DNA of 53,230 bases from Rhodospirillales bacterium (GTDB taxonomy: Bacteria; Pseudomonadota; Alphaproteobacteria; Acetobacterales; Acetobacteraceae). A model generated the notes under the pieces. That model did not search any database. It was not told where the DNA came from and saw only the letters and a program-made list of their open reading frames with translations. The stretch is from positions 1-53,230 of the forward strand of contig CANFKS010000015.1 of assembly GCA_947447625.1 (NCBI GenBank). Reading direction: 5' to 3'. Below are positions 18,226 through 27,332 of this stretch, one piece after another. The first letter of the stretch is position 1; each line of letters opens with the position of its first letter. Position numbers and translations under genes: made by a program.

Positions 18226-20166
18226 CTAAAACCTCCCTCTAACCCCCGCCAACACCGAAGGCCCCGGCGTCTGGAACCCATTGGCCGGCTCGAAATGCGA
18301 GCCCCCGATATTGCGCCCCGTCGCAAACACGCTGACCCGTTCCGTCACCGCATAATGCGCCGAAAGATTGACGATCATCCCCGGATGCGCCCGCCCGACA
18401 CCCACCGGGATACCATTCTCATCGCTCATGAAATCGCGGAACGAACTGGTGTAGATCACCTCCGGCGCCACCGTCAGCCCCTCCACCGGCCTCACCCGGG
18501 CCGCGACACTCACCTGGTCCCGCGGCCGCCGCAGCAGCGCCCGGCCGGTCGCCGCATCCAGGGTCTGCGTGAGCGTATAGCCCACCGTTGCCTCCACCCA
18601 AGCCGCCGGGCGCACCGTCAAGCCGGCCTCGACCCCCTGCATCCGCGCCCGCGCCACGTTCTGGGAGGTCGATGTCATGTAATCCGGCGCATAGACGATC
18701 TGAATGAGGTTGGTGATCCGATTGTTGAAATAGATCACATCCAGCGTCGCCAGCCCCTTCCGCCCCGGCATATCGACGGCAAAGCCCATCTCGTATCCGG
18801 TCGACCACTCCGGCTTCAGCACCGGATTGCCGACATATCCGCCGCTGTCCACGCCGAACAGATCATAGAGCGACGGCGCGCGAAACGCCGTCCCATACGC
18901 CGCCTTCAGCCGCGCCCCGGCCTCCGGCAGCGCATAAACCGCACCCGCCCGCCATGTCACCGCGGAGCCGCCGAACCGCCCATCCTCGGCCCGCACATCC
19001 CCGGTCACCGTCAGCCGCTTCCATACCGTGGTCTGCGCGCCCACATGCCCCGCATCCGTGGCCCCGCGCGCCCGGATCGTGCTGCGATACAAAAACCCGC
19101 CGAAATCCGAGTCGATTACCGCATGCGCGCTGTCATCGGCATGGCTCGCGCCAAACACCAGCGCCGTCCCGCTCGCCGCCCCGGCATCATCGAGATGCAC
19201 CGTATTGTCCCAGCGCATCTCCGTCCGCCGCCCATGGTAGCGCGAATCCGACGTCGTCTGGTTCGGATCGAGCGCCTCCAGCGGCTCCTTGTAACGCCGA
19301 TCCGACTGCAACCGCGCCACCGCAACCGTGCTCTCCCACGCGCCATCAAGCATATGGTGCGCAAGCGCCAGGCGCCCGCTGAGGATGTCGTCGTTGCCCC
19401 GATACGCGGCCGCGTCATAGCCGAACCCGTCAAGCCGAAACCCCGCCCGCCGCCCCCGCACAAACGCCAAAACCTCGGTATCCTCCGTCAAATCCGCCCC
19501 GAGATTGAGCGTCACGCCCCGCGAATTGAACGGATTGCGCCGCCCGTTATAAACCCCGCTCATCCGCTTCGGCGTGGTATCGAACCCCGCCTCCTCCCGC
19601 GCCTCCGCCGCCAGCGCGTAGTGAAACCGCCCGGTCGAGCCCGACACCTCGGCCGCAATCCGCCCCTGCGCCGGCAACCCCGCCCCAACCTCGACACTGC
19701 CGGACGGCGCCCCCTTCCCCTTGCGCGTGATGAGGTTCACCACCCCCCCGATCGCGCCCGACCCATACAGGCTCGACATCGCCCCCCGCACCACCTCGAT
19801 CCGCTCGACATCGGCGAGCGAGTCCACCCCGAAATTATACAACCCCCCCGGATCGGACGGATCGTTCACCGGCATCCCGTCCCGCAACACCAGCACATGG
19901 TTCGAATTCGTCCCCCGCACGAACAGGCTCGCATTCCCGCCATTCCCGCCGGATCCCACCATATGCAGCCCCGGCACGCTCGCCAGCGCCTCCGAGAGCA
20001 TCGTATACCCGCGCGCCTCGATCGTTTCCCGACCGATCACCGTCACCCCGGCCGGCACCTGTTCGATCACCGTCGGAATCCGCGTCGCCGTCACCACCAC
20101 ATCGGGCGTTGACTGCGCAAAAGCGCATAACGGTAAAAACACGCCAGCAAGCACCATGCGACGCAT
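18226..20166 (-). CDS. btuB: TonB-dependent outer membrane receptor, BtuB-like (vitamin B12)
   Basis: This 646-residue outer membrane receptor has a signal peptide (MRRMVLAGVFLPLCAFAQ), a TonB box just after it (PDVVVTATR), a plug domain with VIGRETIEARG, LRDGMPVNDP and ERIEVVRGAMSSLYGSGAIGG split over residues 45-130, and a 22-strand barrel ending in a C-terminal phenylalanine (GVRGRF). Assignment to cobalamin uptake rests on the cobalamin riboswitch in its leader. A GGAGGG ribosome-binding site sits 6 nt before the ATG. No btuCDF partner is in the window. Confidence 0.9.
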   Translation of the reverse strand: MRRMVLAGVFLPLCAFAQSTPDVVVTATRIPTVIEQVPAGVTVIGRETIEARGYTMLSEALASVPGLHMVGSGGNGGNASLFVRGTNSNHVLVLRDGMPVNDPSDPGGLYNFGVDSLADVERIEVVRGAMSSLYGSGAIGGVVNLITRKGKGAPSGSVEVGAGLPAQGRIAAEVSGSTGRFHYALAAEAREEAGFDTTPKRMSGVYNGRRNPFNSRGVTLNLGADLTEDTEVLAFVRGRRAGFRLDGFGYDAAAYRGNDDILSGRLALAHHMLDGAWESTVAVARLQSDRRYKEPLEALDPNQTTSDSRYHGRRTEMRWDNTVHLDDAGAASGTALVFGASHADDSAHAVIDSDFGGFLYRSTIRARGATDAGHVGAQTTVWKRLTVTGDVRAEDGRFGGSAVTWRAGAVYALPEAGARLKAAYGTAFRAPSLYDLFGVDSGGYVGNPVLKPEWSTGYEMGFAVDMPGRKGLATLDVIYFNNRITNLIQIVYAPDYMTSTSQNVARARMQGVEAGLTVRPAAWVEATVGYTLTQTLDAATGRALLRRPRDQVSVAARVRPVEGLTVAPEVIYTSSFRDFMSDENGIPVGVGRAHPGMIVNLSAHYAVTERVSVFATGRNIGGSHFEPANGFQTPGPSVLAGVRGRF

Positions 20167-20284
20167 GCAAGACCCTCCAGGACACGGCTGCGCCTTGGCG
20201 CCGCCGAATGGCAATAGCGATTGCCGCCTGCGGGTCTTTCTCCCGTTGCGCCGGTGCACCCCGCCCGTCGCGCGCGAACACTCT

Positions 20285-20480
20285 CGATGCCGGCCGGTCT
20301 CCTGGCTCGCATGGTCCGGGAACCAGGTCCCCGTCATCGCCATCCGCCTTCTCGGCCCAAATGAAGGGCCAATGGCTCATGGGCGGCGATTATCCACGCC
20401 TACAGTTGCGAGGGCAGCCGCGGTAACCGGATCACGCCGGCGCCGCATTCCCGTTTCAGCCCTTGCGGGCCACCGTCATC
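20285..20480 (-). promoter_or_regulatory. Cobalamin (AdoCbl) riboswitch
   Basis: On the minus strand the leader of btuB contains the B12 box GCCAGGAGACCGGCC (around 20294-20308), the conserved CTCGCAACTGTAGGCG (around 20397-20412), and upstream AAACGGGAATGCGG followed by paired GCCG-rich segments. This is the order of a cobalamin riboswitch. It should repress btuB when adenosylcobalamin is abundant. The leader between the B12 box and the ATG (20167-20284) contains a GGCAAT/ATTGCC hairpin that may be part of the expression platform. Confidence 0.92.
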
Positions 20481-20506
20481 TGCTGAGGACCCTACCCCCC
20501 GCACCC

Positions 20507-21274
20507 TCAGATATCCAGCGTGAAGCCACCCACCTTCAGCGCATAGCCGGGCTGATGCAGCGGCGCCCGCTGATAGCCGAACCGATCCATGAACACCCCG
20601 CACTCCGCCTCGATCGCATTCGGCTGGCCAGGCAGCAACAGCCGCTTCCACCGCCCGATCTCGCCATCCCGCCCCGCATGATGCCGATGCCACTGCGTCG
20701 CCACATCGAACCAATCCTCCGGCCCATTCGGCCGCGTCCCCGGCGCACCCGGCAATTTGGCAATGAACCGCTCCACCGCCTCGCGCCGATGCGCCGCAAA
20801 TATCGCCGCCGCCGCCCCCGGCGTCAGTGCGATCCCCAGATAATCCGCAATCCGCATCACGCCGGCCGCATCCTCGGTAAACCGATCCTCGAACCGCAGC
20901 ACCAGCGCCTCCGGCCCCTTCTCCACCAAGCGCGCCGCAAACCAGTTCGACTTCGCCACCGCCTTGCAGGCCTTCTCGAACCCATCGCCCTGAAACCGCA
21001 TCAACGACGTCACCGCATCCCGCGGATCGCGCACCGTCACCACCACGCGCGGCGCCTGCGCCAGCAACAGCCCCGCCGCATCCGCCGGCACATCATACGT
21101 CTTCACCACATGCAGCCCCGCCGCATCCTCGATGCCCGCGAGATCCGCCTTGTTCTGCGCAAACCGGCTCGTCCGCGCCCGCTCGCCAAACCCCACCGCA
21201 GCGACGGCGCGCATGATGTTGTAGGCCCAGGTCGACCCCGAGGCATAACCCCCCGCACACCAAAACACCGTCAT
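20507..21274 (-). CDS. Sulfotransferase-like protein (P-loop, PAPS-binding fold)
   Basis: This 255-residue protein resembles cytosolic-type sulfotransferases. The 5'-phosphosulfate loop is the N-terminal GGYASGSTWAYNIMRAV, a divergent version of the usual PKSGTTW, and the 3'-phosphate loop is VVVTVRDPRDAVTSLMRF. The segment LVLRFEDRFTEDAAGVMRIADYLGI matches the later conserved block. The acceptor is unknown. It lies upstream of the btuB riboswitch on the same strand but is probably an independent gene. Confidence 0.7.
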   Translation of the reverse strand: MTVFWCAGGYASGSTWAYNIMRAVAAVGFGERARTSRFAQNKADLAGIEDAAGLHVVKTYDVPADAAGLLLAQAPRVVVTVRDPRDAVTSLMRFQGDGFEKACKAVAKSNWFAARLVEKGPEALVLRFEDRFTEDAAGVMRIADYLGIALTPGAAAAIFAAHRREAVERFIAKLPGAPGTRPNGPEDWFDVATQWHRHHAGRDGEIGRWKRLLLPGQPNAIEAECGVFMDRFGYQRAPLHQPGYALKVGGFTLDI

Positions 21275-21294
21275 CGGTTCAGCGCTCCGACCTC

Positions 21295-21397
21295 AGAGCC
21301 CGATGATTTCTGGCGGAATCACCAAAAATCATCCGGCGATCAAACAAAGCGTGAGAGCATCATGCCTTCGCCGCTCAGAAGGCATCCGTTTCTAACG
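21295..21397 (+). repeat. Dispersed two-hairpin intergenic repeat, copy B
   Basis: A full-length copy lies between the sulfotransferase start (21274) and the stop of the next minus-strand gene (21392-21394). The first hairpin is CCCGATGATTTCTGGCG, loop, then CACCAAAAATCATCCGG. The spacer CGATCAAACAAAGCGTGAGAGC follows, then a second hairpin with ATGCCTT / AAGGCAT. Its right end contains the stop codon of the crotonase. Confidence 0.85.
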
Positions 21398-22189
21398 TCC
21401 AAGCCACACCGGCTTGCGTTTCTCCATGAACGCCGTGCGCCCCTCGCGATAATCCGCACTGTCGAAACACGCCAGCACCGCCGCGTTGATCGCATCGAGG
21501 TCCCGCTCGCTCTCGCCCTGCAACACCCCGTTCACCGCCATCTTCATCGCCCGCGTCGACAGCGGCGCATTATCCGCAATGCTCCGCGCCAAATTATAGA
21601 CCGTCGCATTCAGCGCCTCGTCCTCCACCACCTGGTTGACCAGCCCGATCCGCTGCGCCTCCGCCGAGCCGATCCGCTCCCCCGTGAACAACAACGTCCG
21701 CGCATGCGCCTGGCCCACCAGCGACACCAGGCGCTTCACCATGTCGAACCCATAGGCAATGCCAAGCTTCGCCGCCGGAATCCCGAACGCGCTATCCACC
21801 GCCGCGATCCGCAAATCCGCCTGCATCGCAATCCCGAGCCCGCCGCCCAGGCAAAACCCCCGGATCCGCGCAATCACCGGCTTCGGAAACACCGCCAGCC
21901 GCGCCCGCCCGGCCGAGGTCAGCCGGTCATACTCCAACTGCGCGTTGCCATCCGCCCGCTGCTGTTCGAACTGGCTGATATCCGCGCCCGAGACAAACGC
22001 CTTGTGCCCCGCCCCGGTCATCACCACGACGCGAACCTCCGGGCTCGCCTCCATGTCGTCCAGGATCGCCGACAACCCGTGCCACATCGAGACCGACATC
22101 GCGTTGCGCTTCTCGGGCTGGTTGAACGTGATCAGCCCGATCCCGTCCTCGATCTCGGCCAGCATTTTCCCGTCGGCATAGCTCTTCAT
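21392..22189 (-). CDS. Enoyl-CoA hydratase/isomerase family protein (crotonase)
   Basis: This 265-residue crotonase-fold enzyme has the oxyanion segments FVSGADISQF and GFCLGGGLGIAM. The position often held by a catalytic glutamate reads FGIPAAKLGIAYG, so it may be an isomerase or a non-hydratase crotonase. The start overlaps the stop of the CoA-transferase gene (ATGA), so the two are translationally coupled and likely act on the same CoA ester. The substrate cannot be named. Confidence 0.85.
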   Translation of the reverse strand: MKSYADGKMLAEIEDGIGLITFNQPEKRNAMSVSMWHGLSAILDDMEASPEVRVVVMTGAGHKAFVSGADISQFEQQRADGNAQLEYDRLTSAGRARLAVFPKPVIARIRGFCLGGGLGIAMQADLRIAAVDSAFGIPAAKLGIAYGFDMVKRLVSLVGQAHARTLLFTGERIGSAEAQRIGLVNQVVEDEALNATVYNLARSIADNAPLSTRAMKMAVNGVLQGESERDLDAINAAVLACFDSADYREGRTAFMEKRKPVWLGR

Positions 22190-23391
22190 GATACGGCGCC
22201 TTTGGCTCGCATGGTTGCAATTTCAGCCTCGCTATACCCCACCTCGCGCAGCACCGCATCCGTGTCCTGCCCGGCATCGCGCGTCGCCATCCTGATATCG
22301 CGCCGATGCCCGGAGATCGCGATCGCCGACGCCACCACCGCCTTCGTCCCCAGCCGCGGATGCGCCATCGGCACCGCCATGCCGAGATGCTTCACCTGCG
22401 GATCCGCAAACACCTTGTCGATCGTATTGATCGGCCCGCACGGAATCCCCGCCGCCTCGAACACATCGATCCAATGCTCCGACGGCATCGTCGCCGTCAC
22501 CGCCGAAATCGCCGCATTGACCGCCACCCGGTCCGTGCTGCGCCCCTTCTGCGTCGTCCAGCCCTCGCGCGTCGTCCACTCCTGATGCCCGATCGTCTCC
22601 GCCAGCCGCTCCCACAACCGCCCCGAAGACGCCGCGATATTGATGTGCCCATCCGCCGTCGGAAACACCCCGGTCGGAATCCCCGTCGGATGATCGTTCC
22701 CCGCCTGCCCCGCCACATCGCCATCCATCAGCCAGCGCGAGCCCTGAAAATCCAGCATGAACACCTGCGCCTCCAACAGACTCGTCGTCACCCAACGCCC
22801 CACCCCGGTGCTCACCCGCTCGAACAACGCCATCATGATGCCAAGCGCCAGCAGGTTCCCCGCCGTCAAATCATCGATCGGAATCCCCACCCGCATCGGC
22901 CCCCGCCCCGGCTCCCCGGTAATCGACATCAGCCCGCCCAACCCCTGCGCGATCTGATCCACCCCGGCCCGCTTCCCGTACGGCCCATCCTGGCCAAATC
23001 CGCTGATCGAGCCGTAGACGATCCCCGGATTGATCGCCCGCACACTCTCGTAATCCACGCCAAGACGGTGCTTGACGTTGGCCCGCATATTCTCGACCAC
23101 CACATCCGCCGTCCGCGCCAGGCGCATGAACGCCGCATGCCCCTCGGGTGACTTCAGATCGAGGCAGATCGCCCGCTTGTTGCGATGCAGGTTCTGGAAA
23201 TCCGAGCCATCCCGGTTGCCCGTCACCCCTTCCGCATCCGTCGGCGGCGGCTCGATGCGGATCACATCCGCCCCCCAATCCGCCAAATGCCGCACACAGG
23301 TCGGCCCCGCCCGCGCCAATGTCAGGTCGAGCACAGTGATCTTGGCCAGCGGCAACGGCGCAGCCGGCGCATCGGGACGGGGATCGGGCAT
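22186..23391 (-). CDS. CaiB/BaiF-type (class III) CoA-transferase
   Basis: This 401-residue enzyme belongs to family III CoA-transferases, which move CoA between carboxylic acids. The conserved opening [30 protein letters not shown], in two parts, is followed by [15 protein letters not shown], the catalytic aspartate region [16 protein letters not shown], and [12 protein letters not shown]. The ATG of MPDPRP is preferred, with GAGGAGA at good distance; two earlier in-frame ATGs are possible. With the crotonase it forms a two-gene unit for activating and processing an organic acid. Confidence 0.88.
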   Translation of the reverse strand: MPDPRPDAPAAPLPLAKITVLDLTLARAGPTCVRHLADWGADVIRIEPPPTDAEGVTGNRDGSDFQNLHRNKRAICLDLKSPEGHAAFMRLARTADVVVENMRANVKHRLGVDYESVRAINPGIVYGSISGFGQDGPYGKRAGVDQIAQGLGGLMSITGEPGRGPMRVGIPIDDLTAGNLLALGIMMALFERVSTGVGRWVTTSLLEAQVFMLDFQGSRWLMDGDVAGQAGNDHPTGIPTGVFPTADGHINIAASSGRLWERLAETIGHQEWTTREGWTTQKGRSTDRVAVNAAISAVTATMPSEHWIDVFEAAGIPCGPINTIDKVFADPQVKHLGMAVPMAHPRLGTKAVVASAIAISGHRRDIRMATRDAGQDTDAVLREVGYSEAEIATMRAKGAVS

Positions 23392-23460
23392 CGGACTTCT
23401 CCTCATTTTCCACCCCAATGATCGGCCGAACCGCCGCGCTGCTCAATCCCCACCCCAAAC

Positions 23461-23511
23461 CGCCCCCCTCGCCACCCCTCGTACCCCCTCGCCCCCCCCT
23501 CGTCCCCCCCG
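23461..23511 (-). other. Clustered G-runs with G-quadruplex potential on the minus strand
   Basis: Five runs of 6, 4, 5, 8 and 7 consecutive C on the top strand (23463-23468, 23475-23478, 23484-23488, 23492-23499, 23504-23510) are separated by 3-6 nt that always begin TCG. On the minus strand these are G-runs that satisfy the usual quadruplex pattern. They lie in the shared intergenic space of the CoA-transferase and rplY. Read on the minus strand they would fall in the CoA-transferase leader. Confidence 0.6.
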
Positions 23512-23538
23512 CGCATGCCAGCCCCCGCCACCTTCCAT

Positions 23539-23567
23539 TTGCATCCCGCCCCCTCTGTTGCTACATC
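23539..23567 (+). promoter_or_regulatory. Weak candidate promoter for rplY
   Basis: TTGCAT (23539-23544) and TACATC (23562-23567) are 17 bp apart, about 50 bp before the rplY ATG. Both boxes match the sigma-70 consensus only partly. Confidence 0.3.
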
Positions 23568-23618
23568 GCCGCCCACGTCGGCACCCCTGGAGGCCGGCGA
23601 TGTATTCAGGAGCAGACC

Positions 23619-24260
23619 ATGGCCAACTTCACGACTATCGAGGCCGAGTCGCGCGAGCGTGCAGGTAAGGGGGCAGCACGTGCGACTCGCCGGCAGGGCA
23701 AAGTGCCCGCCGTGATCTATGGTGCCAAGCAGGCACCCACCCTTATCGCGCTCGACCCCCGCGCGATCCTGCGGGAAATCCAACGCAGCGGCTGGCGTTC
23801 GCGCCTGTACGAAGTCAAGGTCGGCGGCGAACCCGTCCGCGCCCTGATCCGGGACGTTCAGTTCCACAAAGTCACCGACCAGCCCGAGCATGTCGATTTC
23901 CAGCGCCTCGCCCCCGGCGAGCGCATCCGTGTCGCCGTCTCCGTGGTCTTCCACAACGAAGCCACCTCCATGGGCCTCAAGCGCGGCGGCGTGCTCAACG
24001 TCGTGCGCCATGCCGTCGAATGCCTGTGCGACCCGGACAACGTCCCCGCCCATTTCGACGCTGACCTCGGCGCGCTCGACATCAACGACACCGTGCGCTG
24101 GTCCAACCTCGCCGGCACCGAAGGCGCGCGTCCCTCGATCGGTGAGCGTGACTTCGTGATCGCCACCATCGCGCCGCCCACCAAGTCGCAGGAAGCTCCG
24201 GCCGCCGAAGCCGCAGCCCCCGCGAAGGGCGGCAGCAAGGCCCCCGCGAAGAAGAAGTAA
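23619..24260 (+). CDS. rplY: 50S ribosomal protein L25/general stress protein Ctc
   Basis: L25 binds 5S rRNA in the large subunit. The 213-residue protein is the long CTC form: an N-terminal L25 domain ([20 protein letters not shown], then [10 protein letters not shown]) and a C-terminal TL5-like beta domain ([17 protein letters not shown]), followed by an Ala/Lys tail. The ATG of [10 protein letters not shown] has a CAGGAG ribosome-binding site. It precedes pth and ychF on the same strand, the usual rplY-pth-ychF order, although a GC-rich hairpin and a repeat element intervene. Confidence 0.95.
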   Translation: MANFTTIEAESRERAGKGAARATRRQGKVPAVIYGAKQAPTLIALDPRAILREIQRSGWRSRLYEVKVGGEPVRALIRDVQFHKVTDQPEHVDFQRLAPGERIRVAVSVVFHNEATSMGLKRGGVLNVVRHAVECLCDPDNVPAHFDADLGALDINDTVRWSNLAGTEGARPSIGERDFVIATIAPPTKSQEAPAAEAAAPAKGGSKAPAKKK

Positions 24261-24267
24261 CGATACC

Positions 24268-24287
24268 CCGGGGGCCCACGCCCCCGG
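24268..24287 (+). terminator. GC-rich hairpin after rplY, possible terminator
   Basis: CCGGGGGC, a 4-nt loop, then GCCCCCGG starts 7 bp after the rplY stop. There is no T-run, so termination is uncertain; mRNA 3'-end protection is an alternative. Confidence 0.5.
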
Positions 24288-24338
24288 AACCCGCGGCTGG
24301 AGAACGGGGTCCGGAGGTCATCCTTCGCTCCCTGCTCC

Positions 24339-24444
24339 GGAGCCTGATGATGTTTGGCGGAATCGCCAAAAACCCGGTATCAGGCGATCAAACAAAGAGT
24401 TAAAGCGGGATGAATTCGCCTATCGGAAGGCGTCCCGCTCTAAC
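24339..24444 (+). repeat. Dispersed two-hairpin intergenic repeat, copy C
   Basis: A full-length copy upstream of pth. The first hairpin has GGCG-GAAT-CGCC at its tip (the counterpart in copy D is GGTG-GAAT-CACC). The spacer is CGATCAAACAAAGAGTTAAAGC, and the second hairpin closes with AGCGGGA / TCCCGCT. It ends CTCTAACG just before the pth ribosome-binding site. Confidence 0.85.
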
Positions 24445-24455
24445 GGAGAGCGCCA

Positions 24456-25034
24456 ATGCTGCTATGGGTGGGACTTGGCAATCCCGAGCCGCAAATGGCC
24501 CGGCAGCGCCACAATATCGGCTTCATGGCGGTTGACGTCATCGCCGCCACCCATCGCTTCTCGCCCTGGAAGCCACGCTTCAAGGGCCTGGTCGCCGAAG
24601 GCACCATCGGCGGCGAGAAAATCCTCGCCCTCAAACCGCTCACCTACATGAACGACAGCGGCACCGCCGTCCAAGCCGCCGCCGCCTTCTTCAAACTGCC
24701 CCCCCACGCCATCACAGCCTTTCACGACGAGCTTGACCTCGCCCCCGGCAAACTGCGCGTCAAACACGGTGGCGGCGCCGCCGGCCATAACGGTTTGCGC
24801 AGCATGGACCGCCATCTCGGCACCCCCGAATACTGGCGCGTGCGCCTCGGCATCGGCCACCCCGGCGACAAGGCCCGCGTTCACGGCCACGTCCTCGGCG
24901 ATTTCCACAAGGTCGACCGCGATTGGCTGGTCGCCCTGCTCGACGCGGTGGCCAACGCCGCACCAATGCTCGCGGGCGGCAAGCCCGAGGATTTCATGAC
25001 GCGCGTCGCGCTGCTCACTCAGGAGACACGATAA
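24456..25034 (+). CDS. pth: Peptidyl-tRNA hydrolase
   Basis: Pth releases tRNA from prematurely dropped peptidyl-tRNA. The 192-residue protein starts [12 protein letters not shown], has the catalytic histidine in [12 protein letters not shown], the PLTYMNDSG block, the catalytic aspartate in [13 protein letters not shown], and [13 protein letters not shown]. All core residues are intact. A GGAGAG ribosome-binding site precedes the ATG. The last base of its TAA is the first base of the ychF ATG. Confidence 0.95.
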   Translation: MLLWVGLGNPEPQMARQRHNIGFMAVDVIAATHRFSPWKPRFKGLVAEGTIGGEKILALKPLTYMNDSGTAVQAAAAFFKLPPHAITAFHDELDLAPGKLRVKHGGGAAGHNGLRSMDRHLGTPEYWRVRLGIGHPGDKARVHGHVLGDFHKVDRDWLVALLDAVANAAPMLAGGKPEDFMTRVALLTQETR

Positions 25035-26128
25035 TGGGCTTCAACTGCGGCATCGTCGGCCTGCCCAATGTCGGCAAGTCCACGCTCTTCAACGCCCTCA
25101 CCGCCACCGTCGCAGCCCAGGCCGCGAACTACCCGTTCTGTACCATCGAGCCCAATGTCGGCCGCGTCGCCGTGCCTGACCCTCGGTTGGACATGCTGAC
25201 GAAAATCGGCAAATCGCAAAAAACCGTCCCCACCTCCCTCGAATTCGTCGACATCGCCGGCCTCGTCCGCGGCGCCTCCAAGGGCGAAGGCCTCGGCAAC
25301 CAGTTCCTCGCCAATATCCGCGAAGTCGACGCCATCATCCACGTCCTGCGCTGCTTCGAAGACCCTGACGTCACCCATGTCGAAGGCAGCGTCGACCCGA
25401 TCCGCGATGCCGAAACCGTCGAAACCGAACTCATGCTGTGCGATCTCGACAGTCTCGAAAAGCGCATCGTCGCCGCCCAGAAAAAAGCCCGCGGCGGCGA
25501 CAAGGAAAGCATCGCCCAGGTCGCCCTGATGGAGCCCATCATCGCCGCCCTCACCGAAGGCCGCCCCGCCCGCACCGCCATCGCCCCCGAAAACGTCGAA
25601 GCCGCCAAGCGCCTCCAGCTCCTCACCAGCAAACCCGTCCTCTACGTCTGCAACGTCGAGGAAGCCTCGGCCGCCACCGGCAACGCCTTCGCCGCTCGTG
25701 TCGCCGAACGCGCCGCCGCCGAAGGCGCAAGCCACGTCATCGTTTCCGCCGCCATCGAATCCGAAGTCGCCCAGCTCGGCGCCGAAGATCGCACCGAGTT
25801 CCTCGAAGGCCTCGGCCTGCACGACAGCGGTCTCGACCGCGTCATCCGCGCCGGCTACGGCCTCCTCGGCCTCGTCACCTACTTCACCTGCGGCCCCAAG
25901 GAAGCCCGCGCCTGGACCATCGTCAAAGGCACCAAGGCCCCGCAAGCCGCCGCCGTCATCCACAACGACTTCGAACGCGGCTTCATCGCCTGCGAAACCA
26001 TCGCCTATGACGACTACCTCGCCTATCGCGGTGAGGTCGGCGCCAAGGAAGCCGGCAAAATGCGCGTCGAAGGCAAGGAATACGTGGTCAAGGACGGCGA
26101 CGTGCTCCTCTTCCGCTTCAACGTCTAG
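25034..26128 (+). CDS. ychF: Redox-regulated ribosome-associated ATPase YchF/OLA1
   Basis: YchF is an Obg-family P-loop ATPase that associates with ribosomes. The 364-residue protein has the G1 motif IVGLPNVGKSTLFNAL, switch regions with FVDIAGLVRGASKGEGLGNQ split by G3 (DIAG), the NxxE-type base motif (YVCNVEE), and the C-terminal TGS domain (TYFTCGPKEARAW, then DFERGFIACE). The ATG overlaps the pth stop by 1 nt (TAATG), giving tight coupling. The stop TAG is shared with the beginning of repeat copy D. Confidence 0.95.
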   Translation: MGFNCGIVGLPNVGKSTLFNALTATVAAQAANYPFCTIEPNVGRVAVPDPRLDMLTKIGKSQKTVPTSLEFVDIAGLVRGASKGEGLGNQFLANIREVDAIIHVLRCFEDPDVTHVEGSVDPIRDAETVETELMLCDLDSLEKRIVAAQKKARGGDKESIAQVALMEPIIAALTEGRPARTAIAPENVEAAKRLQLLTSKPVLYVCNVEEASAATGNAFAARVAERAAAEGASHVIVSAAIESEVAQLGAEDRTEFLEGLGLHDSGLDRVIRAGYGLLGLVTYFTCGPKEARAWTIVKGTKAPQAAAVIHNDFERGFIACETIAYDDYLAYRGEVGAKEAGKMRVEGKEYVVKDGDVLLFRFNV

Positions 26129-26225
26129 AGCCTGATAATTTTGGTGGAATCACCAAAAATCATCAGGCGATCAGACAAAGAGTGAGAGCGGGATGCCTGC
26201 GCCGATCAAAAGGCAGCCCGCTCTG
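26127..26225 (+). repeat. Dispersed two-hairpin intergenic repeat, copy D
   Basis: This copy starts in the ychF stop codon. Hairpin 1: CCTGATAATTTTGGTG, loop GAAT, then CACCAAAAATCATCAGG. Spacer CGATCAGACAAAGAGTGAGAGC. Hairpin 2: AGAGCGGG ... CCCGCTCT with inner GCCT/AGGC. It is the best-preserved copy and lies between the converging ychF and the RgpF-like gene. Confidence 0.9.
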
Positions 26226-26256
26226 GTCAAATACAATAACCAACCGGGACGCCAGA

Positions 26257-27312
26257 TCAGGCCACCCGGTTGCGCATCACCCGCCGCAGATCCTGCTCGA
26301 TCGCCTCCGGCACCGCGCCGAACCGCGCGCGCACCTCGTCGCGCCAATCCGAGACATCCGCGACCTCGCTCGGATTGTCCCGCAACAACTCCCGCTTCAC
26401 GAACGGAAACCCGGCCCGGATCAACTGCCGCCACAAATCCGACGTCGGATTGAGCGGCTGGCGCACCGCCACATTATGCCGGATGCGATGCGCATGGATC
26501 CGCCGCATCGCAATCATCGGCTCCTCATTCACCGGGGCATCCCGGTCCGCCTGAATCAGAAACGCCGGATCAACCGTCTCGATCAGGTCGTGATAGCGCC
26601 ACAGCGCCGCGACATCGAACCCACCTCGCACCAGCGCCCGGCTCAACCCCAGCTCATAGCGCAGCACCACCCAGATCTTTGACTTGACCGGCCGAACCCC
26701 GCTCCAGAACCGCCGCCATACCGCACTGTCCAGCACCTTGCGGCCCACCGCCACGAAGTAGGACTGCACATGATAGCAGCCCTGCCAGCTATCGGTGGCC
26801 CCCCATACATCGGCCTTGGCAAAATCCATCCGCCCCAGCGCCGGGCCAAGCGGACCGAGCGGCCCATACAAGCTGTCGTTGACCAACAGCAAACTCTCCG
26901 TATCCGCCCGCGGCAGCCGCAACGTCTCGATCCCGTCGCGCATCGCCCCAAAATCGTACCCGATATTCCGCCGCACAATCACCCCGGCACAAAGCGGCTG
27001 CAGCGCCGCCATCGCCTCGGGCCGCAACAGCCCCGAATTGGTGACAAACACCACGGACAGCCCGGCCTCGCTCAGCGCGCGCACATAACGCACCGTATGC
27101 GCCCCGACCGCCCCCCGCCGGTCGAAATGAATGAACACCGCCACCCGCGGCCCCAACGGAATCTCCCCCGCCGGCCACATCGAAACCACCTGGCGCGGAT
27201 CGCGCAAAAAACTCATCCCGTAGTCGAAATACGACCACACCCGAACACCCGCCGCCCGCATCCGCTTGATCGCAGCGCGCAACATCAGGACGAGCAAGGC
27301 GAATACCCGCAT
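26257..27312 (-). CDS. RgpF-like (rhamnan synthesis protein F family) glycan biosynthesis protein
   Basis: This 351-residue protein resembles RgpF-family proteins of rhamnose-rich polysaccharide synthesis. The recognisable part is the block VIVRRNIGYDFGAMRDGI followed by LLLVNDSLYGPLGPL and TDSWQGCYHVQSYFVAVGRK, all typical of that family. The reaction is not well established; glycosyl transfer is the usual inference. The ATG of MRVFALLVLM is taken as start, about 20 nt after the stop of the upstream glycosyltransferase gene. A longer in-frame opening runs back into that gene. Confidence 0.75.
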   Translation of the reverse strand: MRVFALLVLMLRAAIKRMRAAGVRVWSYFDYGMSFLRDPRQVVSMWPAGEIPLGPRVAVFIHFDRRGAVGAHTVRYVRALSEAGLSVVFVTNSGLLRPEAMAALQPLCAGVIVRRNIGYDFGAMRDGIETLRLPRADTESLLLVNDSLYGPLGPLGPALGRMDFAKADVWGATDSWQGCYHVQSYFVAVGRKVLDSAVWRRFWSGVRPVKSKIWVVLRYELGLSRALVRGGFDVAALWRYHDLIETVDPAFLIQADRDAPVNEEPMIAMRRIHAHRIRHNVAVRQPLNPTSDLWRQLIRAGFPFVKRELLRDNPSEVADVSDWRDEVRARFGAVPEAIEQDLRRVMRNRVA

Positions 27313-27332
27313 GAACGCGACCCCGCTTCGCC

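Noticed and set aside
20391-20399. A near-consensus DnaA box (TTATCCACG)
   Set aside because: It is single and lies inside the cobalamin riboswitch leader, 12 kb from the skew switch, so it is likely chance.
19721-22585. A 954-codon open frame on the plus strand opposite btuB, the sulfotransferase and crotonase genes
   Set aside because: It crosses the riboswitch and three well-supported minus-strand genes, and its composition is that of an antisense shadow.
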